IMG/VR virus record: IMGVR_UViG_3300033064_004059
Coordinates: 1-35,247 of that record
DNA from: a virus
Reading direction: 5' to 3' (one strand)
Length of the DNA stretch: 35,247 nucleotides
A model generated the notes under the pieces. That model was given only the letters and a program-made list of their open reading frames with translations, was not told where the DNA came from and made no database searches. The position numbers and the translations under genes were made by a program. This document shows, piece after piece, positions 1 to 6,577 of the stretch (positions within the stretch are counted from its first letter, which is position 1; each line of letters opens with the position of its first letter).

Positions 1-210
1 CGCTGGCGAAGGCGGCATGGGCGCTGGCAATTCGCCGCCCGCCCCTCGGGCCAACCATTCCTCATGCGTTGGCTGTCGATATTTCTTACCTGGCGGGGGC
101 ATGGGCGCTGGCGAAGGCGGCATGGGCGCTGGCAATTCGCCGCCCGCCCCTCGGGCCAACCATTCCTCATGCGTTGGCTGTCGATATTTCTTACCTGGCG
201 GGGGCGGGGG
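1..210 (-). repeat. 105-bp tandem repeat, two copies, inside the tape measure gene
   Basis: Bases 1-105 and 106-210 are the same 105-bp unit; the second copy diverges only in its last few bases. On the minus strand each unit encodes 35 residues, beginning PMPPPGKKYR and ending APMPPSPA, so copy number can change without shifting frame. A further copy lies at 35142-35247. Confidence 0.93.
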
Positions 211-1236
211 CATAGCACCAGGCCCATACCAAGGAATTTCTTCCGCCTCTCCCTCTCCAGCAAACGCCTTTTTAGCCATAATACCTAGCCCGGCAATGGT
301 CGCCGCTGCTATGCCCAGGCCAATTGCCATCTTTGCCCAGCCAGCAGGCCCCATGAGGCCATGCAACGTGACCAAGGCGGCAATCAAAGCGATGACCTTG
401 GGTATTATAAGCACCATAGCTCCACCAATAAGTGTCAAGCCCGCTGCTACTGCGCCCCACTTTATCCATTCAGGGTGTTCAGCAAGCCACTCAATTGCTG
501 GCTTTAACTTCTCGGTCAGCGCTGTAATAAGCTCTGTAATCTTGGGCATGACTACCATGGCTATAGAATTGCTGATGCCAGTAAACGCCCCTTTAAGTCT
601 TGTCTTGGCGTCCTCAAAGGCCTCGGCGGCTGCTGCTGATTCCTCGCTAAATACTAGGTTAAGGGCATGTGCTTCTTCCCGCATAGCTACGATTGCCTCT
701 TTACCATCTTGTAACATAGGCAATAGGTTAGTGCCCGCTCTACCAAACACGTCCTGCGCTATTGCCACTTTCAAGGTATGGTCTTCAAGGTCAGCCATCG
801 CCTCGGCAATTGTCCAAAACTGTTCTTCAGGTTTTTTCGCCTTTAGTTCATCAACGTTTAGCCCTAGCTTCTCAAAGACACGCACATAGGTTTCTAACCC
901 ATCACCAGCATCCACGATAGTTTTGCTCATTTTCTTGGTGGCTTTTTCAATGTCACCTAGTTGAGCACCACTTAACTCGGCGGCATGGCGCAGTTCCGAT
1001 AATGCCTCTGTGCCAAAGCCCGTGCGCTTTGCCATTTTGGCAACCTCATCGCCTGCCTTTGCATAGCTATTGACCATCTTGCCCATTACGCCTACAAGGG
1101 CAACACCTACGAGGGTCATAGCCATACCTGCCTTCTTAAAGGTAGCAGACATATTTTTTGATGACTTGCCTATTTTTGCCATCTGTGGTGAGGCTTTGTC
1201 TTCAGCTTTTATTCTAACCTTAACGTCGTCTGCCAC
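1..1236 (-). CDS. Tape measure protein, N-terminal part (continues across the window ends)
   Basis: This reading frame starts with GTG at 1236, six bases after an AGGAG site, and stays open for 412 codons to base 1. It continues in phase into 34914-35247, so the gene spans the contig join. The protein sets tail length and is packed in the tail tube. Residues about 55-210 follow the TP901/PhageMin_Tail pattern (ALSELRHAAELSGAQLGDIE, then VFGRAGTNLLPML), which is what identifies it. Two to three hydrophobic segments follow at about 275-345, then a Pro-rich 35-residue repeat. The full protein would be about 487 aa with two repeats or 522 aa with three, which is short for a tape measure and suggests a tail of roughly 75 nm. 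It follows the tail chaperones, overlapping the downstream chaperone frame by 17 bases, as is standard. The family assignment is confident; the exact repeat number is not. Confidence 0.93.
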   Translation of the reverse strand, partial: MADDVKVRIKAEDKASPQMAKIGKSSKNMSATFKKAGMAMTLVGVALVGVMGKMVNSYAKAGDEVAKMAKRTGFGTEALSELRHAAELSGAQLGDIEKATKKMSKTIVDAGDGLETYVRVFEKLGLNVDELKAKKPEEQFWTIAEAMADLEDHTLKVAIAQDVFGRAGTNLLPMLQDGKEAIVAMREEAHALNLVFSEESAAAAEAFEDAKTRLKGAFTGISNSIAMVVMPKITELITALTEKLKPAIEWLAEHPEWIKWGAVAAGLTLIGGAMVLIIPKVIALIAALVTLHGLMGPAGWAKMAIGLGIAAATIAGLGIMAKKAFAGEGEAEEIPWYGPGAMPPPPPGKKYRQPTHEEWLARGAGGELPAPMPPSPAPMPPPGKKYRQPTHEEWLARGAGGELPAPMPPSPA

Positions 1237-1426
1237 TATTTGCTCCTCTTCTTGATGCTGCCTCGGCGTCCTGTGTCGCTATTTGGTCGGATATCTCAAG
1301 CATCCGTGCCATCTTAAGTATGTCCGCCCCCTCTGCCCTTAATTGCGATGGTAGGCAGTTAAACATACGGCACAGTTGTCCCTCTATCAATAGCACTGGC
1401 GGCGGCCCGCCTTTTAGCAAGGCCAT
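1220..1426 (-). CDS. Tail assembly chaperone, downstream (gpT-like) frame
   Basis: This 68-residue frame lies between the upstream chaperone and the tape measure gene, the usual place for the second tail assembly chaperone of siphoviruses. Its ATG shares one base with the TAA of the upstream gene (TAATG), so it could be made by re-initiation. The same frame is also open upstream back to a CCCTTTA heptamer at 1447-1453. A -1 slip there would fuse it to the upstream protein, giving about 187 residues. The C-terminus is Arg-rich. It overlaps the tape measure start by 17 bases. No sequence motif identifies it; the call rests on position, size and the slip site. Confidence 0.75.
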   Translation of the reverse strand: MALLKGGPPPVLLIEGQLCRMFNCLPSQLRAEGADILKMARMLEISDQIATQDAEAASRRGANSGRRR

Positions 1427-1782
1427 TATGACTCGCCGCTGCTCACTAAAGGGAGGCCTACAATAACCTCCTGTACCTTGTCCGCTAATCCTACAACAAG
1501 GTCTATCGGCAACTGCTTCAGGCCGTTCATGCTGGCAGGTATGTCTTTGCCCTTGTCATCAACAAAATTCCAAGCTATTATTACAAGCAATAACATGTCA
1601 AAAATAGCGGGCATAATCACCTGAAAATTCTCAGGCTCCTCTGCCTGGGCAGTTTGGAACGTTGTTATGCTATCTATCAATAAGCCAACAGGTGGATTGC
1701 TACGTATGTCAATCCACCAGCCCTCGTAGTCGCCCTCCAGCTCCAGCCGCACTTTTTTGATTGGCATTGTACGTTTTGGCAT
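1426..1782 (-). CDS. Tail assembly chaperone, upstream (gpG-like) frame
   Basis: A 118-residue acidic protein encoded just after the tail tube gene and before the tape measure gene. In lambda-like and HK97-like tails this slot holds gpG, which binds the tape measure protein during tail assembly. It has a hydrophobic stretch (MLLLVIIAWNF) near residues 62-72. Start ATG at 1782 follows an AAGGAG site. Six codons before its stop is C CCT TTA in the zero frame, a proper X XXY YYZ slip heptamer, so a minor -1 product with the next frame is expected. Sequence similarity alone would not identify it; synteny and the slip site do. Confidence 0.8.
   Translation of the reverse strand: MPKRTMPIKKVRLELEGDYEGWWIDIRSNPPVGLLIDSITTFQTAQAEEPENFQVIMPAIFDMLLLVIIAWNFVDDKGKDIPASMNGLKQLPIDLVVGLADKVQEVIVGLPLVSSGES
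1447..1453 (-). promoter_or_regulatory. Programmed -1 frameshift heptamer C CCT TTA
   Basis: On the minus strand the zero-frame codons CCT TTA are preceded by C, giving CCCTTTA, which lets both tRNAs re-pair after a one-base backward slip. The -1 frame then reads without a stop through the downstream chaperone ATG. Position near the end of the gpG-like frame matches the conserved G/GT arrangement of siphoviruses. Confidence 0.65.
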
Positions 1783-1790
1783 ATCGCTCC

Positions 1791-2210
1791 TTAATATGTG
1801 TCTACAGTTGCCCCATTGCTAAACCTGAATGGAACCCCGGTCAATCGTATCATATCACCTATGACAATCTCCATAGGTAAATCTTCCATCCAAACGTTTC
1901 CTGTTATTTTGGGCATGTCAACGGCAGGCGTTGTTCCTATGGGGCCGATTATGCATGCTTGTGCGGCACCCGAACCTCGAAGGGCTACTAGCACGTCCCA
2001 AAGCGACGCTACTACAGACTCAAATAGAAAATCCACTGTGAAAGTCTCATCCAGCAATTCGTCTGATGCCCATGTATGCCCGGCAGCACCCATAGCAGTC
2101 ACATCCACTAATCCATGCCCTTTCAGGTTCATGTGTATAGCAGTCACATAGGCCGATACATCTGTCGAAATGAGTGTAAGATGTGCATCGTTTCCCGGTT
2201 TCGCTCCCAT
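1791..2210 (-). CDS. Major tail (tube) protein
   Basis: 139 residues. It should form the stacked hexameric rings of the tail tube. The opening GAKPGNDAHLTLISTDVSAY resembles the small tail tube proteins of actinophage-type siphoviruses, which begin with a 'GxDAxLxLxxTDLSAYVT' pattern and contain a central 'MGxxxHTWxxDELLDETFT'-like segment. The start ATG at 2210 has a GGAGG nine bases upstream. It lies between a tail-terminator-like gene and the tail chaperones, exactly where a tube gene belongs. The protein is shorter than lambda gpV but within range for this small class. Confidence 0.8.
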   Translation of the reverse strand: MGAKPGNDAHLTLISTDVSAYVTAIHMNLKGHGLVDVTAMGAAGHTWASDELLDETFTVDFLFESVVASLWDVLVALRGSGAAQACIIGPIGTTPAVDMPKITGNVWMEDLPMEIVIGDMIRLTGVPFRFSNGATVDTY

Positions 2211-2224
2211 TTTTAAGTTCCTCC

Positions 2225-2740
2225 TTAATAAGTTTCCAGCTTAACTAACTTAACTGGTACTACTATCGCCTGAAGATGGGGCGGAGCGGCCAAGCTATCC
2301 GATATCTCCACCCTATCCTCTAAAAAATGTGAATACCCATAGGTAGCCTCCCCTTCTTGTAATAATTCTATCAGCGCCCTAGCATAGCGGCATAGCTTCT
2401 TGAACCGTCGCTGCTCGTCAGGGTCGCCTACAAACACGATAAAGTCAAGAGAAATTGTCACCAATAAATTGACTTGGCGCTGCTCCGTCGCCTCATAGCC
2501 ATCGCCGTGTACACAAATGGATGGATATGCGGGTATTGCCTGTGGCAAATTACCCATGTACCAAGCTACAATATCATCCAGCTCAAAATCACTATATTCC
2601 CCGTCCAACTGATTTAATTTTGCCGCAATGTTGTCCGACAAAAAGCTCTGTGTAGCAGTAACAGCGTTCTCTAATAATAATAAGGCCAAGGATGCATCTT
2701 CCCTATCATAATAAAATGGATATGTGTACGGGTATGGCAT
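2225..2740 (-). CDS. Probable tail terminator / tail completion protein
   Basis: 171 residues, placed directly before the tail tube gene, where the tail terminator normally lies. The protein mixes helices and beta segments, with a run VNLLVTISLDFIVFVGDPDE typical of the central sheet of terminator proteins, but I cannot name a family. The first nine residues, MPYPYTYPF, are identical to the first nine of the minor tail protein at 32423-33643 at the far end of the tail module. The AT-rich start region has only a weak ribosome site (GAGAGAGG further upstream). Function inferred from position. Confidence 0.6.
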   Translation of the reverse strand: MPYPYTYPFYYDREDASLALLLLENAVTATQSFLSDNIAAKLNQLDGEYSDFELDDIVAWYMGNLPQAIPAYPSICVHGDGYEATEQRQVNLLVTISLDFIVFVGDPDEQRRFKKLCRYARALIELLQEGEATYGYSHFLEDRVEISDSLAAPPHLQAIVVPVKLVKLETY

Positions 2741-2761
2741 TTCACTCTACACCTCTCTCAA

Positions 2762-3265
2762 TTAAACCATCGTCCTATATGGTTGCCCGGCGGCTGGCTG
2801 CATGCGCTTCCTTGCCTGCGTCACCAAGTACTTTTGAAGTATTTTCATCCAGTCCCTTTTGTCCTGCTCGGTCAATTGTATTAAGGGCCTGGCGACCACA
2901 CCTATGCCCTTCTGATGAAATATAGCATGAGGTAGGCCAGTACCTAAAGTCAGGTCAAGCGGGTGGATTTCCACTATAGCGCCGCTAGCGCCCTTTGTAA
3001 GCGAGTCCCGAAGTGCCCCACTTCGTACCATTATAGTCATCGGGTAGCCGCCTCGCTCCTTGCGTGCTATGGTGCTCTCCCGCAACGCTGCCCAGCCTCC
3101 AGAGCCGTAGCCCCCTTGACTGCCAAACTGCTTTTCCTCAATCTTCTTAAAGCTGGCAGCTATTTCCTTAAACGGCTTTCGCAAGTCCTTAACATCATCG
3201 GCAAAGCGCTCGATGCCTCTGGAAAGCTGTACGTCACCAGCAACTTGAAACTGTAGCTTAATCAA
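2762..3265 (-). CDS. Virion morphogenesis protein (Mu gpG / HK97 gp10-like head-tail joining)
   Basis: 167 residues. The middle of the protein has the pattern of the phage virion morphogenesis family (tail completion, Mu gpG-like): GGWAALRESTIARKERGGYP followed by RSGALRDSL and a later HAIFHQKGIG. These proteins act at the head-tail junction. The start is TTG at 3265 with GGGAG seven bases upstream; it overlaps the stop of the preceding gene by eight bases (TTGATTAA). Neighbours are head connectors upstream and the terminator-like gene downstream, consistent with a joining role. Confidence 0.75.
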   Translation of the reverse strand: MIKLQFQVAGDVQLSRGIERFADDVKDLRKPFKEIAASFKKIEEKQFGSQGGYGSGGWAALRESTIARKERGGYPMTIMVRSGALRDSLTKGASGAIVEIHPLDLTLGTGLPHAIFHQKGIGVVARPLIQLTEQDKRDWMKILQKYLVTQARKRMQPAAGQPYRTMV

Positions 3266-3512
3266 TTGATATCTCCCGCCTGACTAGTTTTATAGCTTCC
3301 TCGTATGTCCATGATTCAATGTAACTGCCCTCATCAGGATATGCTGGGTCAAAAGGTGTACTAATTATACAGTTGCCGTCATTTTCAAATACAGCATAAA
3401 GGCCAGCTATATCGTCAGCCGCCCAACAGAACCTTGAAATATCGTTGCCTGTGGCTACCTCGATAACCTTATAATCCCTATAGTCACTATTGACACCAAC
3501 AAGAACTTCCAA
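3258..3512 (-). CDS. Hypothetical protein in the head-tail connector block
   Basis: 84 residues, unrecognised. Composition is acidic with many Tyr and Trp (for example EGSYIESWTYEEAIKLVRRE at the C-terminus). The start is TTG at 3512, seven bases after an AGGAG site that lies in the last codons of the previous gene. It is coupled to the genes on both sides (8-base overlap downstream). By location it may be a small connector or an accessory virion protein; nothing in the sequence proves this. Confidence 0.7.
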   Translation of the reverse strand: MEVLVGVNSDYRDYKVIEVATGNDISRFCWAADDIAGLYAVFENDGNCIISTPFDPAYPDEGSYIESWTYEEAIKLVRREISID

Positions 3513-3513
3513 G

Positions 3514-3963
3514 TCAAAACTCCTTGTTCTTACGGAACTTGGGTGTCCGCCAAGAGTAATCTTCAGTCGGCTCCGTTACCGGGTGTTCCGTCCAAAAGCT
3601 GGAGGGGTCGTCACTCTGGATAGCGGCGGGTAAATCGCCCTTCTGTAAAAAGCTCATAGCCTGTTGGTATAATTTCCACAGCCTATCGCCTTGTGGCGAT
3701 TGACCCATACCAACTGCCTCAGGGAACATGCCCATCTCAGCCAGAGCGGCGGCCCCATAAGCATTTACTTGCTTGAGCCAGGTTACAAAGGCCGTTGGCG
3801 TTGTTACTGGGGTCGTGAGCCCTCGCCCCTTTAGCACAGTGTCAATAGCCCCAGCAATGTTATCAACATGCTCTTCCACCTGCGCCGTTGTGGGCACGCT
3901 GCTAGTGCTATAGGTACGCTGTGGGTTCAAGGCTCGTATATCATCTATGTCGCAGTATGCCAT
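3514..3963 (-). CDS. Head-tail connector protein (gp36/gp6-like)
   Basis: 149 residues. It begins MAYCDIDDIRALNP, the opening typical of adaptor proteins of the gp6/gp36-like group (DUF1320-type 'YCxxDDLRAL'), which form a ring below the portal. Helical middle segment (VEEHVDNIAGAIDTVLKGRG) fits that fold. Its ATG overlaps the TAA of the upstream gene by one base (TAATG). It is the first clearly connector-like gene after the capsid gene, the expected order. Family call from the N-terminal pattern plus synteny. Confidence 0.65.
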   Translation of the reverse strand: MAYCDIDDIRALNPQRTYSTSSVPTTAQVEEHVDNIAGAIDTVLKGRGLTTPVTTPTAFVTWLKQVNAYGAAALAEMGMFPEAVGMGQSPQGDRLWKLYQQAMSFLQKGDLPAAIQSDDPSSFWTEHPVTEPTEDYSWRTPKFRKNKEF

Positions 3964-4169
3964 TAGTCCTCCCTAGATTCTGTCACAGGCTCATTGGCTA
4001 CAGCCTTTGCCTTGTGCTCTCGCTTGGCTGGGCGCTCAACAGAAGCCGTCAGCCCCTTTGCCTGATAGCGCATAGTATCCATTACCTCGCCCGCCGATGC
4101 CACCTCAAGCAGTCTTACGTCCCCCGTTTCCAGCTCCATTGTCCCGGTAATCGTTACCTGTACCTTCAT
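3963..4169 (-). CDS. Hypothetical small protein after the capsid gene
   Basis: 68 residues, unrecognised. The N-terminal half is beta-rich (KVQVTITGTMELETGDVRLL), the C-terminal half is Lys/Glu/Ala-rich and probably disordered. A good ribosome site (GGGAGG) precedes the ATG at 4169. Small proteins in this slot are often head decoration or head completion factors, which is only an inference here. The stop is shared with the next start (TAATG). Confidence 0.65.
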   Translation of the reverse strand: MKVQVTITGTMELETGDVRLLEVASAGEVMDTMRYQAKGLTASVERPAKREHKAKAVANEPVTESRED

Positions 4170-4217
4170 TTTGTTCCTCCCTTATATTTTTATCTTTACT
4201 AAAGGGCTCTAGTATGA

Positions 4218-4240
4218 GGCGGAGTGGCTTAATCTCCGCC
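4218..4240 (-). other. Stem-loop between capsid gene and next gene
   Basis: A perfect 7-bp GC-rich stem (GGCGGAG / CTCCGCC) with a nine-base loop lies 36 bases after the capsid stop. No T run follows on the minus strand, so it is not a canonical terminator. It may protect or attenuate the capsid message. Function is inference. Confidence 0.4.
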
Positions 4241-4275
4241 CCATCTTACAACCTGTTAGTTGTTTGACTCTCGGC

Positions 4276-5190
4276 TTATTCGTCCACTATCTTGATTGCC
4301 GTGCGTGGGTCGCCATAGCCCACGATAAAGCGGTCATCCACCCCGTACAGGAAGGTCTTGTTCTTGAACACGTGGTCCGAAGTGGGGCTATCCAGTGATA
4401 CAAACTCGGCGTCTTTCCTTAACTGAAGTATCATCGGCTTTACCTCTGCCCTGGTACAAAGCACGTACCAGTCCAGCACGTCCGCATTAATCCAGGGGCT
4501 AGCAAATACCCTACTGGGTGAAAAGATGCCAGCCTCAGGGCGTGTGGTACCCGCTACCCCCGGCAGTAGTGCGTTCTGAATGGGTATCAGCATTGAGGGC
4601 GCACAAACTATGGTATCGGGTATCAGCCCCATCGCTACGCCGTTCTCATCCGCATATAAGGCCATTGCGGCAAAGGCGGCGGCCAGGCCCGCTCGTATCT
4701 CGGAGGCACCGCCAGAATAGGCACCATTCACCAGATTATCGATGATGCCACTGCCGCCGATTTCACGGGTAGCATAGAACATGGCGTCGCCGTCGTAGGC
4801 GTTCCCGTTATCGTCCATCGCCGAAATAACTCGCTCGTTCATGTGGCGAATGGCCCGGCGGGCAAGACCCCGTATCCTGGGTGCTATCAGACCGTACTTG
4901 TCGTCCTCGTACGTGTCCTTATCAACCTCAATGGTGCCCTCGTAGTGCTTATTGGTCAGCGTGTAGTCGTAAGCAGCCAGTGCCTTGTATACCCTCTGGT
5001 CTGTCCACTCGCGCATAGCCGGGTTAGCACCCATCCAGCCGTAGCTTTCCTTGTCAGAGGTTGAGCGAAAGATAGTGGCAATCTCGTTAAAGAGCTGGAA
5101 TTCTGCGAAGGCCTCGTCCAGCGCCTCTTGAAAGATAGCACGGAAGCCAGTCATCAAGCCTGCTAGAAAATCTGTTGTTACTATAGCCAA
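4276..5190 (-). CDS. Major capsid protein (Mu gpT-like)
   Basis: 304 residues, the main shell subunit (HK97 fold). It matches the Mu gpT family: an N-terminal segment with LAGLMTGFRAIFQEALDEAF, then SYGWMGANPAMREWTDQRVY, a 'NKHYEGTIEVDKDTYEDD' segment, and a C-terminus ending near FIVGYGDPRTAIKIVDE. The start codon is TTG at 5190, eight bases downstream of GGAG; a non-ATG start is unusual for the most abundant virion protein but no better start exists near the site. It follows the protease/scaffold and cement genes. The family match is clear; the start codon choice is less certain. Confidence 0.88.
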   Translation of the reverse strand: MAIVTTDFLAGLMTGFRAIFQEALDEAFAEFQLFNEIATIFRSTSDKESYGWMGANPAMREWTDQRVYKALAAYDYTLTNKHYEGTIEVDKDTYEDDKYGLIAPRIRGLARRAIRHMNERVISAMDDNGNAYDGDAMFYATREIGGSGIIDNLVNGAYSGGASEIRAGLAAAFAAMALYADENGVAMGLIPDTIVCAPSMLIPIQNALLPGVAGTTRPEAGIFSPSRVFASPWINADVLDWYVLCTRAEVKPMILQLRKDAEFVSLDSPTSDHVFKNKTFLYGVDDRFIVGYGDPRTAIKIVDE

Positions 5191-5214
5191 CTTGTTTGCT
5201 CCTTTCTTTGTATT

Positions 5215-5547
5215 TTATTGGGTAGGAAGGTGCTCCAGAACGAACATCTCGTAAAGGGGCTTGAGGGAAAAATCAAGCTTCCCAGCCTCGTTCAGTTTGT
5301 TAAGGGCCGTGACAATTACTTGAAGCACTTCGTCGCCAAAGGTTGCCGTTATGATTTGGTCAGGTGCCTCCGTGTTCCAAGTAACCATGCTTCCCTCCTG
5401 CATAACCCCCAGGCGCTCCATCTCAGCCTCACTCATGATGGCGTTAATGGTACTTTCTATCAGCACAAGCGTCGGATAATCACCACCCAAAGTGTACAGA
5501 AAGCCCCTCACTAAAAGTCGCTCCTCCATGTTCAATGCTCGTTCCAT
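5215..5547 (-). CDS. Hypothetical protein between cement and capsid genes
   Basis: 110 residues, unrecognised. It is largely helical with hydrophobic segments (LVLIESTINAIMSEAEMERL and EVLQVIVTALNKLNEAGKLD), not a membrane protein. GGAGGGG precedes the ATG at 5547. It sits alone between the cement protein and the major capsid gene, so a head assembly role is possible, but nothing more can be read from the sequence. Confidence 0.65.
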   Translation of the reverse strand: MERALNMEERLLVRGFLYTLGGDYPTLVLIESTINAIMSEAEMERLGVMQEGSMVTWNTEAPDQIITATFGDEVLQVIVTALNKLNEAGKLDFSLKPLYEMFVLEHLPTQ

Positions 5548-5601
5548 TTGCCCCTCCTTATTATAGAATTAGTTAAAGCCCAATCCTTAAAGGCTTGAAG
5601 C

Positions 5602-6528
5602 TTAAGAAGAAGTTACGGTCTCCATGCCAGCAGCTGTAGAGAACCGAAGCTTATCCTGGTCAGTATCGTACCACAGTTGACCTTCTGTTGGTTGGGCGAT
5701 TGAGGTTATTCTTTGAGGCAACTGTAGGCGGCCAGTGTGGCTAGCACCAAAGTCAAGGCTTCCAGTAGTTCGTATAATGTAAGCGGTACTGCACACTCCG
5801 TTTGCCGTTACGTTCCAGCCCTTACCACCAACATTCATCCTGACATGAGTACTGGCCACCAGCTCTAGCCCCCCGGCCATCCAGGAGTTGACATAGGCGC
5901 TATAGTCACTCCTCATATAAAGGGAACCAATGGATTGTACTATGCCCCAAGTATGGACGTCCAGCATCTTCGTGCCGTTAGGGGCAAGCAAAACATTATC
6001 TGCCCCGCCGACCAAGTGCCGTTGCCCGATGTCTACCCAGCCCGATGTAGCGCTAACGTACTCTACCAGGCGACCAACGGGGATATAGTAAGTGCCCCCA
6101 GTGGTGTCGTCAATGGTAGCGTCGTCCGTCCCATACATCATCTGGCCGACCATCGCTTGCGTGATACTTGTTGCGGTCAGCTTATGAACGCCTGATGTGT
6201 AAACACGGCATTTTACTACTCCATCGGTAGTGCCCAACTTCTTTTCATAAGCAACACCGACGAATCTCTTGGACGCAGCATCCGTAAGTACCTCCAGGTA
6301 TCCTGTTGCGCTGATTACACATAAGGAGCCTTTGTATATCTGCTCAGACGCCGCTACTCCATATGACTGCAGCCCGCCCTCCTTACGGTCAAGGTCTACG
6401 TCTGCCGATAGGGCGCTTAAGACGCCAACAGACAGCAACATACACATCGCTATCAGCATCCCTATCCGCTTAAGCGGGCGGCGCGCGTGTCGGTTAAAGT
6501 GTATCAAATCCGTGAATATCTGTTTCAC
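5602..6528 (-). CDS. Capsid cement protein (DUF2190-like) with hydrophobic N-terminus and fibre-like C-terminus
   Basis: About 308 residues if it starts at the GTG at 6528, 11 bases after AAAGGAG; an in-frame TTG at 6552 lies upstream of that ribosome site and is unlikely. After a basic leader comes a hydrophobic stretch (MLIAMCMLLSVGVLSALS) that looks like a signal peptide or anchor, odd for a capsid protein. Residues of about 50-170 follow the DUF2190 cement pattern (IYKGSLCVISATGYLEVLTD, then RFVGVAYE). The C-terminal 120 residues are repetitive and end in PTEGQLWYDTDQDKLRF, a segment common in phage fibres. It probably decorates the head and may carry a surface domain. Neighbours: protease/scaffold upstream, capsid downstream. 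Confidence 0.7.
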   Translation of the reverse strand: MKQIFTDLIHFNRHARRPLKRIGMLIAMCMLLSVGVLSALSADVDLDRKEGGLQSYGVAASEQIYKGSLCVISATGYLEVLTDAASKRFVGVAYEKKLGTTDGVVKCRVYTSGVHKLTATSITQAMVGQMMYGTDDATIDDTTGGTYYIPVGRLVEYVSATSGWVDIGQRHLVGGADNVLLAPNGTKMLDVHTWGIVQSIGSLYMRSDYSAYVNSWMAGGLELVASTHVRMNVGGKGWNVTANGVCSTAYIIRTTGSLDFGASHTGRLQLPQRITSIAQPTEGQLWYDTDQDKLRFSTAAGMETVTSS

Positions 6529-6577
6529 AGTTGATTGTTCTCCTTTCCTCAAGATTAGTTTCTATGGTTATACCTGG

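Noticed and set aside
17-889. Long plus-strand open frame of 290 codons
   Set aside because: It is the mirror of the tape measure gene on the minus strand, has no ribosome site, and its Ala/Ser-rich product matches nothing.
4218-4240. Capsid downstream hairpin as a terminator
   Set aside because: No T run follows; kept only as a stem-loop.
5555-5562. TATAAT sequence before the gene at 5215-5547
   Set aside because: No -35 at a proper distance and a start there would cut into the ribosome site; probably chance.
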